From: Pseudomonadales bacterium | GTDB taxonomy: Bacteria; Pseudomonadota; Gammaproteobacteria; Pseudomonadales; Porticoccaceae | Reading direction: 5' to 3' | Assembly: GCA_024234435.1 (NCBI GenBank) | Contig: JACKOF010000001.1 | Coordinates: 2,079,749-2,143,748 of the forward strand | DNA: 64,000 nucleotides | Part shown: in pieces, positions 35,779 through 44,832 of the stretch | Layout: each line of letters begins with the position of its first letter | Position numbering within the stretch: the stretch's first letter is position 1 | Translations under genes and position numbers: made by a program | The notes under the pieces: model-generated | What the model saw: only the letters and a program-made list of their open reading frames with translations | Told to the model about the DNA's origin: nothing | Databases searched by the model: none

Positions 35779-37173
35779 GTGTCAGATAAAATTTTCCTGA
35801 TTGGATACAAAGGAAACCTTGGCCAAAAAATTCTTAACAATATTAAGAATGATTATGAGGTTACCTTATTCGATATCAAGAATCCTGAGAGCCCGTCAAC
35901 TGACGGTGTTGTCAAGTCAATAAAAAAGACGCTTTTCGCACAGCAATCACCCGTTACACTGATCGTGGCCACGCCGCCTGACAGCCATAAAACCTATATC
36001 GAGCAGTTAAGTCGTTATAAAAAAGTTAAATACATTCTTTGTGAAAAGCCCCTGCCATCATCACCCGACATAAAACCACGACACGTAAGCAAAGTGCGCC
36101 TGATAGACCACTATCTTTACAAGAGTAGTATGACGAATATTATGAACTTTGCTGAAACCAATGAATTTAAAAAAATCAGGATGTTCCTTTGCGAGTCCGA
36201 CTACGAAAGCCGTCACTGGATGCTGTATAAGAACACTTTCGGCGGCGTCACTTATGACCTTGCGCACCATTTGCTGGCAATAACAGGCGAACTCTTTGGT
36301 TATGATTCACTGAACCGGATCGAATTTCTGAAAACCGGTGATATTGACTATTTTCATGATGAGGATGAGTTGGCTGACCGTCGTGCTGTCTTTTCATTCC
36401 TGGTTAACGGGGTAATGGTAACTTGCGAAATAGGCAAGCACTGTCCGAAAACCAGAAAACAAATCGAATTTTATGATGATTGCGATAACCTGATCAAAGA
36501 CTTCACGCTATCCGGTGGTGTCAACTACTGCGATATTCTTTCATCACTGGAAAAAACCGACAGCAAACTACTCTCACTCACTCAAGCAGAAACCATCAAT
36601 AGTCTGTTAAACCGAATATTGGCGAAGTTTGAAACAACCATCTATGCAAAAAAAATTATAGAGAAAACTGCTAGCAATACGACAGCACTCTTGCAGGACC
36701 TTTCCGAAAACTTTAAACACAGGCACGGGTTTTACTGGTCATCCTATTACAAACTTCTCATCTACTATTTATCGATAATTGCCCTGCCTGTTTTTATCTA
36801 CTACTACGCATCCTCTATTGAGATATTCAAAGACAACAAACAAGTCATCTCTGGTGCTTGCCTACTACTGGCTACATTTGTTTTTCTAGGGCTCCGCTCT
36901 TTTCTAAAGAGGGCCGAGAAGTATCTAGGTGACGAGGATCATCGACTAAAGCTCGTCATTGATCGCTGGAGAGAACTTTACCTGCTGATTTATGACATCA
37001 ACCTTTTCCCTGGCGACAAACAAAATTCTAACAGCAGCAGAATTATTGAAAAAGTGACGGTAAAACCCGGATTAGGGGGCGACTATATGTTTAGACTGTT
37101 CAGGCATATTTGTTACGTTGCCAGTGGCCTCTCGGTTTTTCTGCTCTGCATAATATATTTGAGCAACAAGTGA
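35779..37173 (+). CDS. Gfo/Idh/MocA-like oxidoreductase domain fused to a C-terminal membrane domain
   Basis: The 464-residue product starts with a Rossmann-type segment (IFLIGYKGNLGQKIL), then ATPPDSHKTYIEQL and the EKP motif (CEKPL, near residue 95), and GGVTYDLAHHLLAITGEL near residue 155, which are Gfo/Idh/MocA landmarks. After about residue 300 the sequence changes character: two hydrophobic segments (about residues 330-350 and 360-380) form a hairpin, a charged helical stretch follows, and a final hydrophobic segment lies near the C-terminus (about 440-461). I know no standard name for this fusion. The start is GTG with a poor ribosome site. It lies between cpsG and the MFS gene, divergent from cpsG and convergent with the MFS gene. 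A role in nucleotide-sugar modification at the membrane is inference. Confidence 0.7.
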   Translation: MSDKIFLIGYKGNLGQKILNNIKNDYEVTLFDIKNPESPSTDGVVKSIKKTLFAQQSPVTLIVATPPDSHKTYIEQLSRYKKVKYILCEKPLPSSPDIKPRHVSKVRLIDHYLYKSSMTNIMNFAETNEFKKIRMFLCESDYESRHWMLYKNTFGGVTYDLAHHLLAITGELFGYDSLNRIEFLKTGDIDYFHDEDELADRRAVFSFLVNGVMVTCEIGKHCPKTRKQIEFYDDCDNLIKDFTLSGGVNYCDILSSLEKTDSKLLSLTQAETINSLLNRILAKFETTIYAKKIIEKTASNTTALLQDLSENFKHRHGFYWSSYYKLLIYYLSIIALPVFIYYYASSIEIFKDNKQVISGACLLLATFVFLGLRSFLKRAEKYLGDEDHRLKLVIDRWRELYLLIYDINLFPGDKQNSNSSRIIEKVTVKPGLGGDYMFRLFRHICYVASGLSVFLLCIIYLSNK

Positions 37174-37223
37174 TCAAAACTGATACAAGGCATACCACGG
37201 AAAAGTCGACTCCCGCGCGAAAT

Positions 37224-38612
37224 CTAGCTGCACTCGCGACCCAGAGCAGCTTCAAAGGCTTCCCGATCAAACCGTTCATTGTCTACCTTGAAATAGGCCA
37301 CCCCTTGCCCCGGAATGATGACCAAATCTTCTACGCCGGGAACTTTGCCAACATAACTGGCTGGTTGTAACTTTTCATCTTGCAACAAACGAATAACCAG
37401 ACTGGTTAAATGACGAGGCTTCTCCATTGTCGCCGCAGCCAGCAGCCAGAGCGTAATCAGTCCGGCTGACAGCCAAAAAATCCATTGATAACCAAAATTG
37501 TAGGCGATGGCACCACCTGTAACGCCACCCAGAAAAGCCCCCAAAAACTGACTGGTAGAGTAAATGCCCATCGCTGTTCCCTTGCCTCCGGCAGGTGCAA
37601 TTTTACTGATCAACGATGGCAGAGAAGCCTCCAGCAGATTGAAGCCCATAAAAAACAAAAACATCCCCAGCACAAAGCCGGTTTCATGATTGATGTTGAT
37701 ACCCAAAACCACTTCCGCGAATATCATCAGCGCAATTGCGCCGACAAATACGGGCTTAATCAAACGCTTTTTCTCGGCGACAATAATGAACGGCAGCATG
37801 GCCACGAAAGACAAACCCATTGTAAGCAAATACAACAACCAATGCTGATCACGATCAATCGCCAGGTTATGCTCCAGAATAACCGGCACGGCAACCCAGC
37901 TGGCCATCTGTATAAAATGAAGTACGCCAATCCCGAGATTAAGCCGAAGTAGTTCCTTGTCCCTCAGTAATTTCCCAAACATCTGAGGAACAGCTTGCGC
38001 CTCGGCGTTATGCCCTCGCACGGCAGGGGTCGGGATCAGTAAAACAACAAGAATGCCAAGAATCGCCAGTGCCGCCGTTATCCAGAAGATACCGGCAAGC
38101 CCCCAAAGATCGGCCAATACAGGGCCGCAGACCATTGAAATGGCAAAGGCAGCGCCAATGGTAGCACCAATTGCCGCCATCGCTTTGGTTCGACTCTGTT
38201 CTGTTGTCAGATCAGACAATAGCGCCATAATGGTACTGGCAACGGCCCCGGCACCCTGTAACCCCCGGCCAATAATCAGCCCCCACAGAGACTCCGAGAG
38301 CGCCGCGATGATACTACCCAGAAGGAACAGCAGCATGCCAAAGACAATAATAGGCTTGCGGCCAAGACGGTCTGACAAGAATCCCAGGGGAATCTGGAAC
38401 AGCCCCTGAGTCAAACCGTAAATACCCAGCGCCAACCCGATCAACAGTGTGGTACTGCCAGAATAGTCCCCCGCGTACAAAGCGAGTACGGGCAACACCA
38501 TAAACAATCCGAGCATGCGGAATGCATAGAGAGTAGACAGCCCTAGCAGGCTTTTACGTTCCAGTGGGGTCATTCGAGGGAGCACAAATCCAGAATATTT
38601 AACAACACTCAT
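37224..38612 (-). CDS. MFS transporter, YajR-like with C-terminal YAM-type domain
   Basis: This 462-residue major facilitator has 12 predicted hydrophobic segments and motif A GFLSDRLGRKPIIV near residue 80. The N-terminal FRMLGLFMVLPVLALYAGDY is typical of the transporter encoded next to uvrA and ssb in Pseudomonas. After the last TM helix there is a soluble region of about 60 residues (LPQASY to the end, with VPGVEDLVIIPGQGVAYFKVD), which resembles the ferredoxin-like YAM domain of E. coli YajR. The substrate is unknown. No clear ribosome site precedes ATG 38612; ATG 38573 is an alternative. Confidence 0.87.
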   Translation of the reverse strand: MSVVKYSGFVLPRMTPLERKSLLGLSTLYAFRMLGLFMVLPVLALYAGDYSGSTTLLIGLALGIYGLTQGLFQIPLGFLSDRLGRKPIIVFGMLLFLLGSIIAALSESLWGLIIGRGLQGAGAVASTIMALLSDLTTEQSRTKAMAAIGATIGAAFAISMVCGPVLADLWGLAGIFWITAALAILGILVVLLIPTPAVRGHNAEAQAVPQMFGKLLRDKELLRLNLGIGVLHFIQMASWVAVPVILEHNLAIDRDQHWLLYLLTMGLSFVAMLPFIIVAEKKRLIKPVFVGAIALMIFAEVVLGININHETGFVLGMFLFFMGFNLLEASLPSLISKIAPAGGKGTAMGIYSTSQFLGAFLGGVTGGAIAYNFGYQWIFWLSAGLITLWLLAAATMEKPRHLTSLVIRLLQDEKLQPASYVGKVPGVEDLVIIPGQGVAYFKVDNERFDREAFEAALGRECS

Positions 38613-38659
38613 TATAAAGGGGTATAAGGGGAATACCTAGGGCACCTCTAACGAATTGA

Positions 38660-38730
38660 TCATTGCCAGGAGGAATAACGAGGCGGCCCAGAAACAGACT
38701 GAATCATTTCACATACGTTCGTGATGACAG
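38660..38730. repeat. Degenerate palindromic intergenic repeat (MITE/REP-like), copy 1
   Basis: The left part, with CATTGCCAGGAGGAATAACG, resembles the unit at 61411-61448. The right part (38698-38730) matches 61213-61245 at 25 of 33 positions, sharing TTTCAC/CTTCAC and TACGTTCG. The two arms are weakly inverted relative to each other, as in the common intergenic palindromes built on an ATTGCGAAGG...CGTTCGCAATGAC pattern. It lies between the MFS and manC genes, at the junction of the glycan locus. Confidence 0.55.
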
Positions 38731-38774
38731 ACCAAATGTTTTTACAGATTGTCTGCACCATAGGGCCTCTCTGA

Positions 38775-40193
38775 TTACGAACGGCCATAGGTATCTTCAA
38801 AACGAACGATATCGTCTTCGCCCAGATACGAGCCGGATTGAACTTCAATAATTTCCAGCGGTATGTTGCCAGGATTTTCCAGCCGGTGGGTTTCACCGAT
38901 AGGAATAAACGTGGATTCGTTTTCAGCAAGAAAGAACTCTTTCTCTCCCACTGTTACTTTTGCAGTGCCACTGACCACCACCCAGTGCTCGGCCCGGTGA
39001 TGATGCATTTGCAGAGACAGACATCCTGCGGGCTTGACGACAATGCGCTTAACCTGAAACCGCTGTCCGTTATCAATTGAGTCGTAATACCCCCAGGGGC
39101 GAAACACTTTGCGATGCAGTTGCGCTTCGGACCGGTCATTCTTTTTCAGGTGTTCGACTATTGCCTTGACATCCTGCACACGCTCTTTAGCCGACACCAT
39201 GATCGCGTCATCACTTTCGACCACAACCACATTCTCAAGGCCAATCGTTGCCACCAGTTTTTTATCGCTCTGGATATAACAATTTTTATTGTCAATCGCT
39301 AATACATCGCCTTTCAGGGTATTCCCATCACCATCTTTTTCGGAAACTTCCCAAAGGGCCGACCAGGAACCCACATCACTCCATCCGCAATCCATTGGAA
39401 TAACAACAGCATTACGGGTTTTTTCCATAACCGCATAATCAATCGAGTCTGATGGGCAAGCGCTAAAGCTGGCTGCATCAGGGCGAATAAAATCCTGGTC
39501 ACTTTCAGCAAGTTCCATCGCCTTTTGACAAGCCTGGTAGATATCGGGGCGATGTCGCTGCAATTCCTCCAGATAACGCCTCGCTCCAAACATAAATATA
39601 CCGCTGTTCCACAAATAGTCGCCGCTCGCCAGATAACCTTCTGCCGTCTTTTTGTCCGGCTTTTCAACAAATTCAGCCACCAGACGCGCCTCACCATGGC
39701 CGAGAACACCACCCTTTTTGATATAACCATAACCGGTTTCGGGCTTGTCGGGCAGAATACCAAACGTTGTCAGGCTGCCGTTTTCGGCAGACGGCAGCGC
39801 GCTGTGCACCGCTTTCTGAAAAGCGTGAACATCCTGAATGATATGATCTGCGGCCAGAACCAGAAGGACGGGGTCAATATTTTCGGGCACCTCATTGACA
39901 GCCTTCAACGCTGCCAATGCAACAGCAGGAGCCGTATTGCGACCCTCCGGCTCAAGAATAATTGCACTGGCGTGATACCCTCCAAGGCGAAGCTGCTCTG
40001 CTACCGTAAAACGGTGATCTTCACCGCAAATAACCATTACCGGAGTATGCGCCACCCCATCCAGTCGACCGCAGGTTTCCTGCAGCATCGTGCGTTGCCC
40101 TGACAGAGTCAGAAATTGCTTGGGATACAACTGCCGGGATAAGGGCCACAACCGGGTGCCCGACCCTCCGGCCATAATTACAGGTACAATCAT
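38775..40193 (-). CDS. manC: Mannose-1-phosphate guanylyltransferase / mannose-6-phosphate isomerase
   Basis: This bifunctional type II PMI/GMP enzyme of 472 residues makes GDP-mannose and interconverts fructose-6-P and mannose-6-P. The N-terminal nucleotidyltransferase has MAGGSGTRLWPLSR and FVEKPDKKTAEGYL. The C-terminal cupin isomerase part has QMHHHRAEHWVVVSGTA (metal ligands) and ends with VQSGSYLGEDDIVRFED. It is divergent from the wbpM-like gene. No gene using GDP-mannose as a precursor for deoxysugars (gmd type) is nearby, so mannose itself is probably the incorporated sugar. Confidence 0.95.
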   Translation of the reverse strand: MIVPVIMAGGSGTRLWPLSRQLYPKQFLTLSGQRTMLQETCGRLDGVAHTPVMVICGEDHRFTVAEQLRLGGYHASAIILEPEGRNTAPAVALAALKAVNEVPENIDPVLLVLAADHIIQDVHAFQKAVHSALPSAENGSLTTFGILPDKPETGYGYIKKGGVLGHGEARLVAEFVEKPDKKTAEGYLASGDYLWNSGIFMFGARRYLEELQRHRPDIYQACQKAMELAESDQDFIRPDAASFSACPSDSIDYAVMEKTRNAVVIPMDCGWSDVGSWSALWEVSEKDGDGNTLKGDVLAIDNKNCYIQSDKKLVATIGLENVVVVESDDAIMVSAKERVQDVKAIVEHLKKNDRSEAQLHRKVFRPWGYYDSIDNGQRFQVKRIVVKPAGCLSLQMHHHRAEHWVVVSGTAKVTVGEKEFFLAENESTFIPIGETHRLENPGNIPLEIIEVQSGSYLGEDDIVRFEDTYGRS

Positions 40194-40385
40194 GGTTATT
40201 ACTCTTTTCCAACCTCACTGCGGCCAATCATCAACGTCTGAAAAAACAGGTGCGCGTATTCTGGCATAGACTATAAAGGAATACCTGCTAAATCACCGCC
40301 AAACCTGCATATCCTGTTTGTTGAAAAACTTCACGGGCGATATACTTGACGGGCTTTATTACACCATACCTATCCAGGACGTTGC

Positions 40386-42374
40386 ATGAGGGAACTATTA
40401 ACCGGCCTGAGTCGACCTGTGAAAAGGGGCTTGCTGTTAGCTTTTGATATTTCCATCATGTTGTTGAGCCTTTGGCTGGCGATCGTTATTCGTCAGGGAT
40501 CAAAGGGATTAATTGATGACATTAACAGCAACTTCCTGATATTTATATTGATTCCTCTGAGTACTGTGCCCCATTGCATCCATCGTGGCCTGTATCGTTC
40601 CATCGTCAGGTACTCCGGTGCAGAAGTTATTGGCTCAGTGGCCCGGGCAACTCTTTACGGACTGGCGACATTTGTCGCTGTTTATTTTCTGCTGCCGGAC
40701 AAACCACCGGTTCCCAGAAGTGTACCCATTATTTACTGGGCACTGGCAACCGCAATAATGGCGGGTGCCAGATTTGTTATCGGCTCATGGCTGCTGGGCA
40801 ATTCCATACAGAATATCTTTTTTCGCGTTGCGGGCTTCGAAAGGCCACAATCTTCAAGGGGATTGCCCGTTGCGATCTACGGCGCAGGCTCGGCCGGTCG
40901 ACAACTTGAAGCGGCTTTGCAAAATGGTAGCAAATTCAGACCCGTCGCCTTTATCGATGATGATGAGAGCCTGCAAACATCCACCATTTCCAAACTCAAG
41001 GTCTACGCATCAACCGATATCAAAAAATTGTTGAAGCAGACCGGCGCAGAAGAAATTCTACTAGCTATACCCTCTGCGTCACCCTCTACAAAGAAACAGA
41101 TTATTGCCCGCCTGGAACCCTTTGACATTCATGTCAGAACGGTGCCCGGAATGGAGGAAATTGCCCTGGAAGGTGTTCAGATACAGCAGCTGCGAGAGGT
41201 CGCAGTGGCAGATATCCTGGGTAGAGAGGTGATACCTCCCGAGCCGAAATTGCTCGAAAAGTGTATTTCTGGCAAATCTGTCATGGTGACGGGTGCTGGC
41301 GGATCGATTGGATCCGAGTTATGTCGGCAGATTTTGCTGCTCAAGCCCAAACGACTGGTATTATTCGAGAACTCCGAGTATAACCTTTACAAAATTCACG
41401 GTGAACTGGAAGATATTTCTCATCATATCGAGTCCCCTTCCGAAATTATTCCCGTGCTGGGATCAGTAACCCAACCCTGGCGACTGCTGGAAATCATCAA
41501 AAAGTTTGAAATACAATCCCTGTACCACGCAGCCGCCTACAAACACGTACCCATCGTCGAATACAACAGTCATCACGGTTTCAGGAATAACGTGATTGGT
41601 ACACTCTATACCGCACAAGCAGCGGTCCTTGCTGGCGTTGAAAATTTTGTCCTGATCTCGACAGACAAAGCCGTACGGCCCACCAATATGATGGGCGCTA
41701 CTAAACGCATTGCCGAACTTATCCTGCAGGCAATGAGCGAGAAACAGCACCTGAACCTGGCTTACCCGGGACTATTTAAGACTTCTCCCGATCAACAGAT
41801 CGAAAATAACACCCGCTTTACCATGGTCCGATTTGGTAATGTACTGGACTCTTCAGGATCAGTCGTTCCCCGATTCCGCCAGCAAATCAAAGACGGCGGA
41901 CCAGTTAACGTCACACACCCCGAGATTATCCGCTACTTTATGACCATACCCGAAGCAGCACAGCTGGTTATCCAGGCAGGCTCTATGGGGCAAGGCGGTG
42001 ACGTTTTCGTACTGGACATGGGCGAGCCCGTCAAAATAGCACAACTGGCAAAGCAACTGATCCATTTGTCAGGCCTCACCATAAAAGACGATGACAACCC
42101 CTTTGGCGACATCGAGATCGAATATACCGGCCTGAGACCAGGAGAAAAACTGTATGAAGAGCTTTTAATAGGGGAAGAGGTTTATACCACCGAGCATCAA
42201 AAGATTATGCGGGCGAATGAAGCGGTGATTCCGTGGGAAAAATTAATCACCTTTATTGAAATAATATCTACGGCTTTCAAAAAGAATCAACACGCCGAAA
42301 TCAGAACACAATTAATATCGACCCCGGAAATTGGTTACAAACCAACGAATGAAATTAGTGATTGGTTGAGCTAA
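40386..42374 (+). CDS. Membrane-bound UDP-GlcNAc 4,6-dehydratase, WbpM/PglF/CapD type
   Basis: This 662-residue protein has four N-terminal hydrophobic segments (about residues 15-130) and a first nucleotide-binding region (YGAGSAGRQLEAAL near 172). The catalytic SDR domain follows, with TGAGGSIGSELCRQ near residue 302. The active site reads TNMMGATKR near residue 434, giving the Met-xxx-Lys variant of the Tyr-xxx-Lys motif that is diagnostic for WbpM and PglF. The product would be UDP-4-keto-6-deoxy-GlcNAc, the first step to bacillosamine. It is on the plus strand and converges with the minus-strand operon holding the next enzymes. Confidence 0.9.
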   Translation: MRELLTGLSRPVKRGLLLAFDISIMLLSLWLAIVIRQGSKGLIDDINSNFLIFILIPLSTVPHCIHRGLYRSIVRYSGAEVIGSVARATLYGLATFVAVYFLLPDKPPVPRSVPIIYWALATAIMAGARFVIGSWLLGNSIQNIFFRVAGFERPQSSRGLPVAIYGAGSAGRQLEAALQNGSKFRPVAFIDDDESLQTSTISKLKVYASTDIKKLLKQTGAEEILLAIPSASPSTKKQIIARLEPFDIHVRTVPGMEEIALEGVQIQQLREVAVADILGREVIPPEPKLLEKCISGKSVMVTGAGGSIGSELCRQILLLKPKRLVLFENSEYNLYKIHGELEDISHHIESPSEIIPVLGSVTQPWRLLEIIKKFEIQSLYHAAAYKHVPIVEYNSHHGFRNNVIGTLYTAQAAVLAGVENFVLISTDKAVRPTNMMGATKRIAELILQAMSEKQHLNLAYPGLFKTSPDQQIENNTRFTMVRFGNVLDSSGSVVPRFRQQIKDGGPVNVTHPEIIRYFMTIPEAAQLVIQAGSMGQGGDVFVLDMGEPVKIAQLAKQLIHLSGLTIKDDDNPFGDIEIEYTGLRPGEKLYEELLIGEEVYTTEHQKIMRANEAVIPWEKLITFIEIISTAFKKNQHAEIRTQLISTPEIGYKPTNEISDWLS

Positions 42375-42406
42375 CTAGAGTGAACACCGTGAGCTTACAA
42401 AAAAAA

Positions 42407-43582
42407 TCAATTGCAAGCTTTAGTAAGCACCTCACTCAGAGCCAAACAGGTAGCATCCATGTTCTGCTCAGTTAAGGTAGGGTGCACAAGGAACATTAAA
42501 CTGGTTTCTCCCAATTCTCTCGCAACAGGCAGCCTTTCTGAAGGCCTAAATCCTGAATGATCAAACGCCTTCTCTAAATATACCTCAGAGCATGACCCTT
42601 GCATGCAAGGCACTCCGAGAGTATTAATTTCTTCAATTATTCGATCACGACTCCACCCCTCAGCCAGCTGCTCAGGCTTTACAAATACATAGTATTTATA
42701 ATTTGCATGATCAATATAGTCCGGGACTAGTGGTACTCTGACACAAGGAAACTTAGCGCAGGCTTCAGTCAGTTTCTCAGCATTAGACTTTCTAGCAGAA
42801 AACCAGGCTGGCATTCTCTTTAGTTGGATTCGCCCTATAGCCGCCTGCATTTCCGTCATTCGCCAATTAGTACCGAAACTGTCGTGTACCCATCTAAAAC
42901 CCGGAGGATGTTTTTTCTCGTAAACGGCTTCCCAGGATTTCCCATGGTCTTTATAAGACCACATCTTCGACCACAACTCTTTATCGTTAGTGGTCACCAT
43001 GCCACCCTCACCACCTGTGGACATAATCTTATCCTGACAAAAAGACCAGCAGCCGACGTGCCCAATTGACCCTACAGAGCGCCCTTTATATTGAGCTCCA
43101 TGAGCTTGTGCACAGTCCTCAACAACGAGTAAACCGTGATCATTCGCCAACTCCATAATTGCGTCCATCTCACATGGCCACCCAGCCAAATGAACCGCGA
43201 CAATCGCTTTTGTTTTCGACGTTATTACCGGCGTGATTGTTTCTGCAGTAATATTCTGAGAGTCCGCATCAACATCAGCAAACACAGGAATTGCACCGGC
43301 ACTAACGATGCTCGACACCGAGGCAAGAAAGGTTCTGGATGTCACGATGACTTGATCGCCAACCCCAATGCCTAAAGACTTAAACGCAAGATCAAGAGCA
43401 ACCGTACCATTCATCAAAGCAACAGCGTATTGGGCGCCAGCAAAAATAGCGAACTCCTTTTCAAACTCCCGGCATTCCTGTCCTGTCCAATAACTTACCT
43501 TGTTGGACAATAAAACATCTTGAACAGCTTTAGCCTCTTCATCCGTAAATGACGGCCAAGGAGGAAAATTTGTATTTAACAT
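42407..43582 (-). CDS. PLP-dependent sugar aminotransferase, PglE-like (DegT/DnrJ/EryC1/StrS)
   Basis: This 391-residue aminotransferase has the PLP lysine in FCQDKIMSTGGEGGMVTT (near residue 186) and a conserved Asp-x-x-Gln in VVEDCAQAHGA. Coupled with the dehydratase and the PglD-like acetyltransferase, it most likely aminates UDP-4-keto-6-deoxy-GlcNAc at C4. Its start overlaps the acetyltransferase stop by seven bases. It is the last gene of the eleven-gene minus-strand operon. Confidence 0.85.
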   Translation of the reverse strand: MLNTNFPPWPSFTDEEAKAVQDVLLSNKVSYWTGQECREFEKEFAIFAGAQYAVALMNGTVALDLAFKSLGIGVGDQVIVTSRTFLASVSSIVSAGAIPVFADVDADSQNITAETITPVITSKTKAIVAVHLAGWPCEMDAIMELANDHGLLVVEDCAQAHGAQYKGRSVGSIGHVGCWSFCQDKIMSTGGEGGMVTTNDKELWSKMWSYKDHGKSWEAVYEKKHPPGFRWVHDSFGTNWRMTEMQAAIGRIQLKRMPAWFSARKSNAEKLTEACAKFPCVRVPLVPDYIDHANYKYYVFVKPEQLAEGWSRDRIIEEINTLGVPCMQGSCSEVYLEKAFDHSGFRPSERLPVARELGETSLMFLVHPTLTEQNMDATCLALSEVLTKACN

Positions 43583-44211
43583 AGAGTCTGGACTGTTTTT
43601 GCAGGCACCCCCGCCACAACTACATTGTCGGGTACCGAATCAATAACGACAGCCCCCGCGCCAACGATGGCATTGGAACCAATATCAATCTGTTGTTTCG
43701 TAACTGCCCCAACTCCTATCCAGCTGCAACTACCAACCTTTGCGGCGCCAGCCAGAGTAGCATTAGGGCTTAAATGAACCCCTTCATTTAATACACAATC
43801 ATGCTCGACAATCGCCCCAGTATTAATAATGCAAGCATAACCAATAATCGCATCAGGGTTCACCACCGCCAAAGCACAAACAACACATCCATCTTGTATC
43901 GAGGCCGAAGGACTAATCACTGCAGCGGGATGGCAAATTGAAACAATATGGGCACCCTTTTCTTTTAGTTTATTGAACCACTCAAGTCGAGCCTTATTAC
44001 ACCCAATAGCGACAAAAATCCCATCATATGTACTGTGGCTATCTAATAAATCACTAAAATTACCAACAATTTTCCAATCACCGCTCTGCTCTCTGCAAGG
44101 ATAGCTATCATCAAAAAAAAAGATATGCTCCCAATCCCCTGTGGCTCTTGCAGCATCAGCCACCACCTTCCCATGCCCACCTGCACCCAAAATTGCTAGA
44201 GACTTACTCAT
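43576..44211 (-). CDS. Sugar O/N-acetyltransferase, PglD/NeuD family
   Basis: This 211-residue acetyltransferase has an N-terminal Rossmann-like nucleotide-sugar binding part (LAILGAGGHGKVVADAA) and a C-terminal left-handed beta-helix of hexapeptide repeats (from about residue 95). A catalytic histidine is expected in GAIVEHDCVLNEG. This layout is that of PglD, which acetylates UDP-4-amino-4,6-dideoxy-GlcNAc to UDP-diacetylbacillosamine. It overlaps the genes on both sides by seven or eight bases. Confidence 0.87.
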   Translation of the reverse strand: MSKSLAILGAGGHGKVVADAARATGDWEHIFFFDDSYPCREQSGDWKIVGNFSDLLDSHSTYDGIFVAIGCNKARLEWFNKLKEKGAHIVSICHPAAVISPSASIQDGCVVCALAVVNPDAIIGYACIINTGAIVEHDCVLNEGVHLSPNATLAGAAKVGSCSWIGVGAVTKQQIDIGSNAIVGAGAVVIDSVPDNVVVAGVPAKTVQTLC

Positions 44212-44794
44212 TGCCTGTAAATTTTTCCATAGTTACTTCGCTCGAGGAGGATATGCCATCCCTCGTAACAACTTTTTTTATAGTCAAAAAAAGAATTTTT
44301 ACATCCAACCAAAATGATCTGTTATCAACATACCAAACATCCAGCTTAAATTTTTGCTCCCATGAAATAGCATTTCGACCATTTACCTGAGCCCACCCTG
44401 TAATACCGGGTTTCACTTCATGCCGACGTCTTTGCTCATCATCATATAACAGCAAATATTCTGGCAACAACGGCCTCGGACCCACTAAACTCATTTCACC
44501 CTTTAACACGTTCCATAACCCCGGCAATTCATCAAGGCTGGCAGAGCGAACAATCGAACCAACCAAACCCAAACGCTCGAAGTCGGGTAATGGTAGGCCG
44601 TCCTCATCGACGAGATTCTTCATAGTTCTATATTTATAAATGACAAAGCTTTCATTATGCAAACCAAGTCTAGTCTGCCGAAAAATGACAGGGGAACCCA
44701 AATTCAGTAAAAGAACAAGATATACAATAAGGAATATTGGCGCTAACAAAATCAGCAATAAGATCGTAATGACAATTTCAAAACTTCTCGACAT
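44204..44794 (-). CDS. Initiating phosphoglycosyl transferase, PglC-like
   Basis: This small monotopic phosphoglycosyl transferase (196 residues from ATG 44794, with GAGAGG upstream; GTG 44800 is an alternative) has one N-terminal membrane-inserted helix (about residues 5-28). The core motifs are FRQTRLGLHNESFVIYKYRTM, the catalytic Asp-Glu in SASLDELPGLWN, MSLVGPRPLLPEY, and PGITGWAQVNGRN. It lacks the extra N-terminal membrane domain of WbaP/WcaJ, which fits PglC. It would transfer the bacillosamine phosphate to undecaprenyl phosphate to start the glycan. Confidence 0.9.
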   Translation of the reverse strand: MSRSFEIVITILLLILLAPIFLIVYLVLLLNLGSPVIFRQTRLGLHNESFVIYKYRTMKNLVDEDGLPLPDFERLGLVGSIVRSASLDELPGLWNVLKGEMSLVGPRPLLPEYLLLYDDEQRRRHEVKPGITGWAQVNGRNAISWEQKFKLDVWYVDNRSFWLDVKILFLTIKKVVTRDGISSSSEVTMEKFTGNE

Positions 44795-44832
44795 CAACAC
44801 CTCTCATCAATGTACCAGTAATCTTCAACGTC

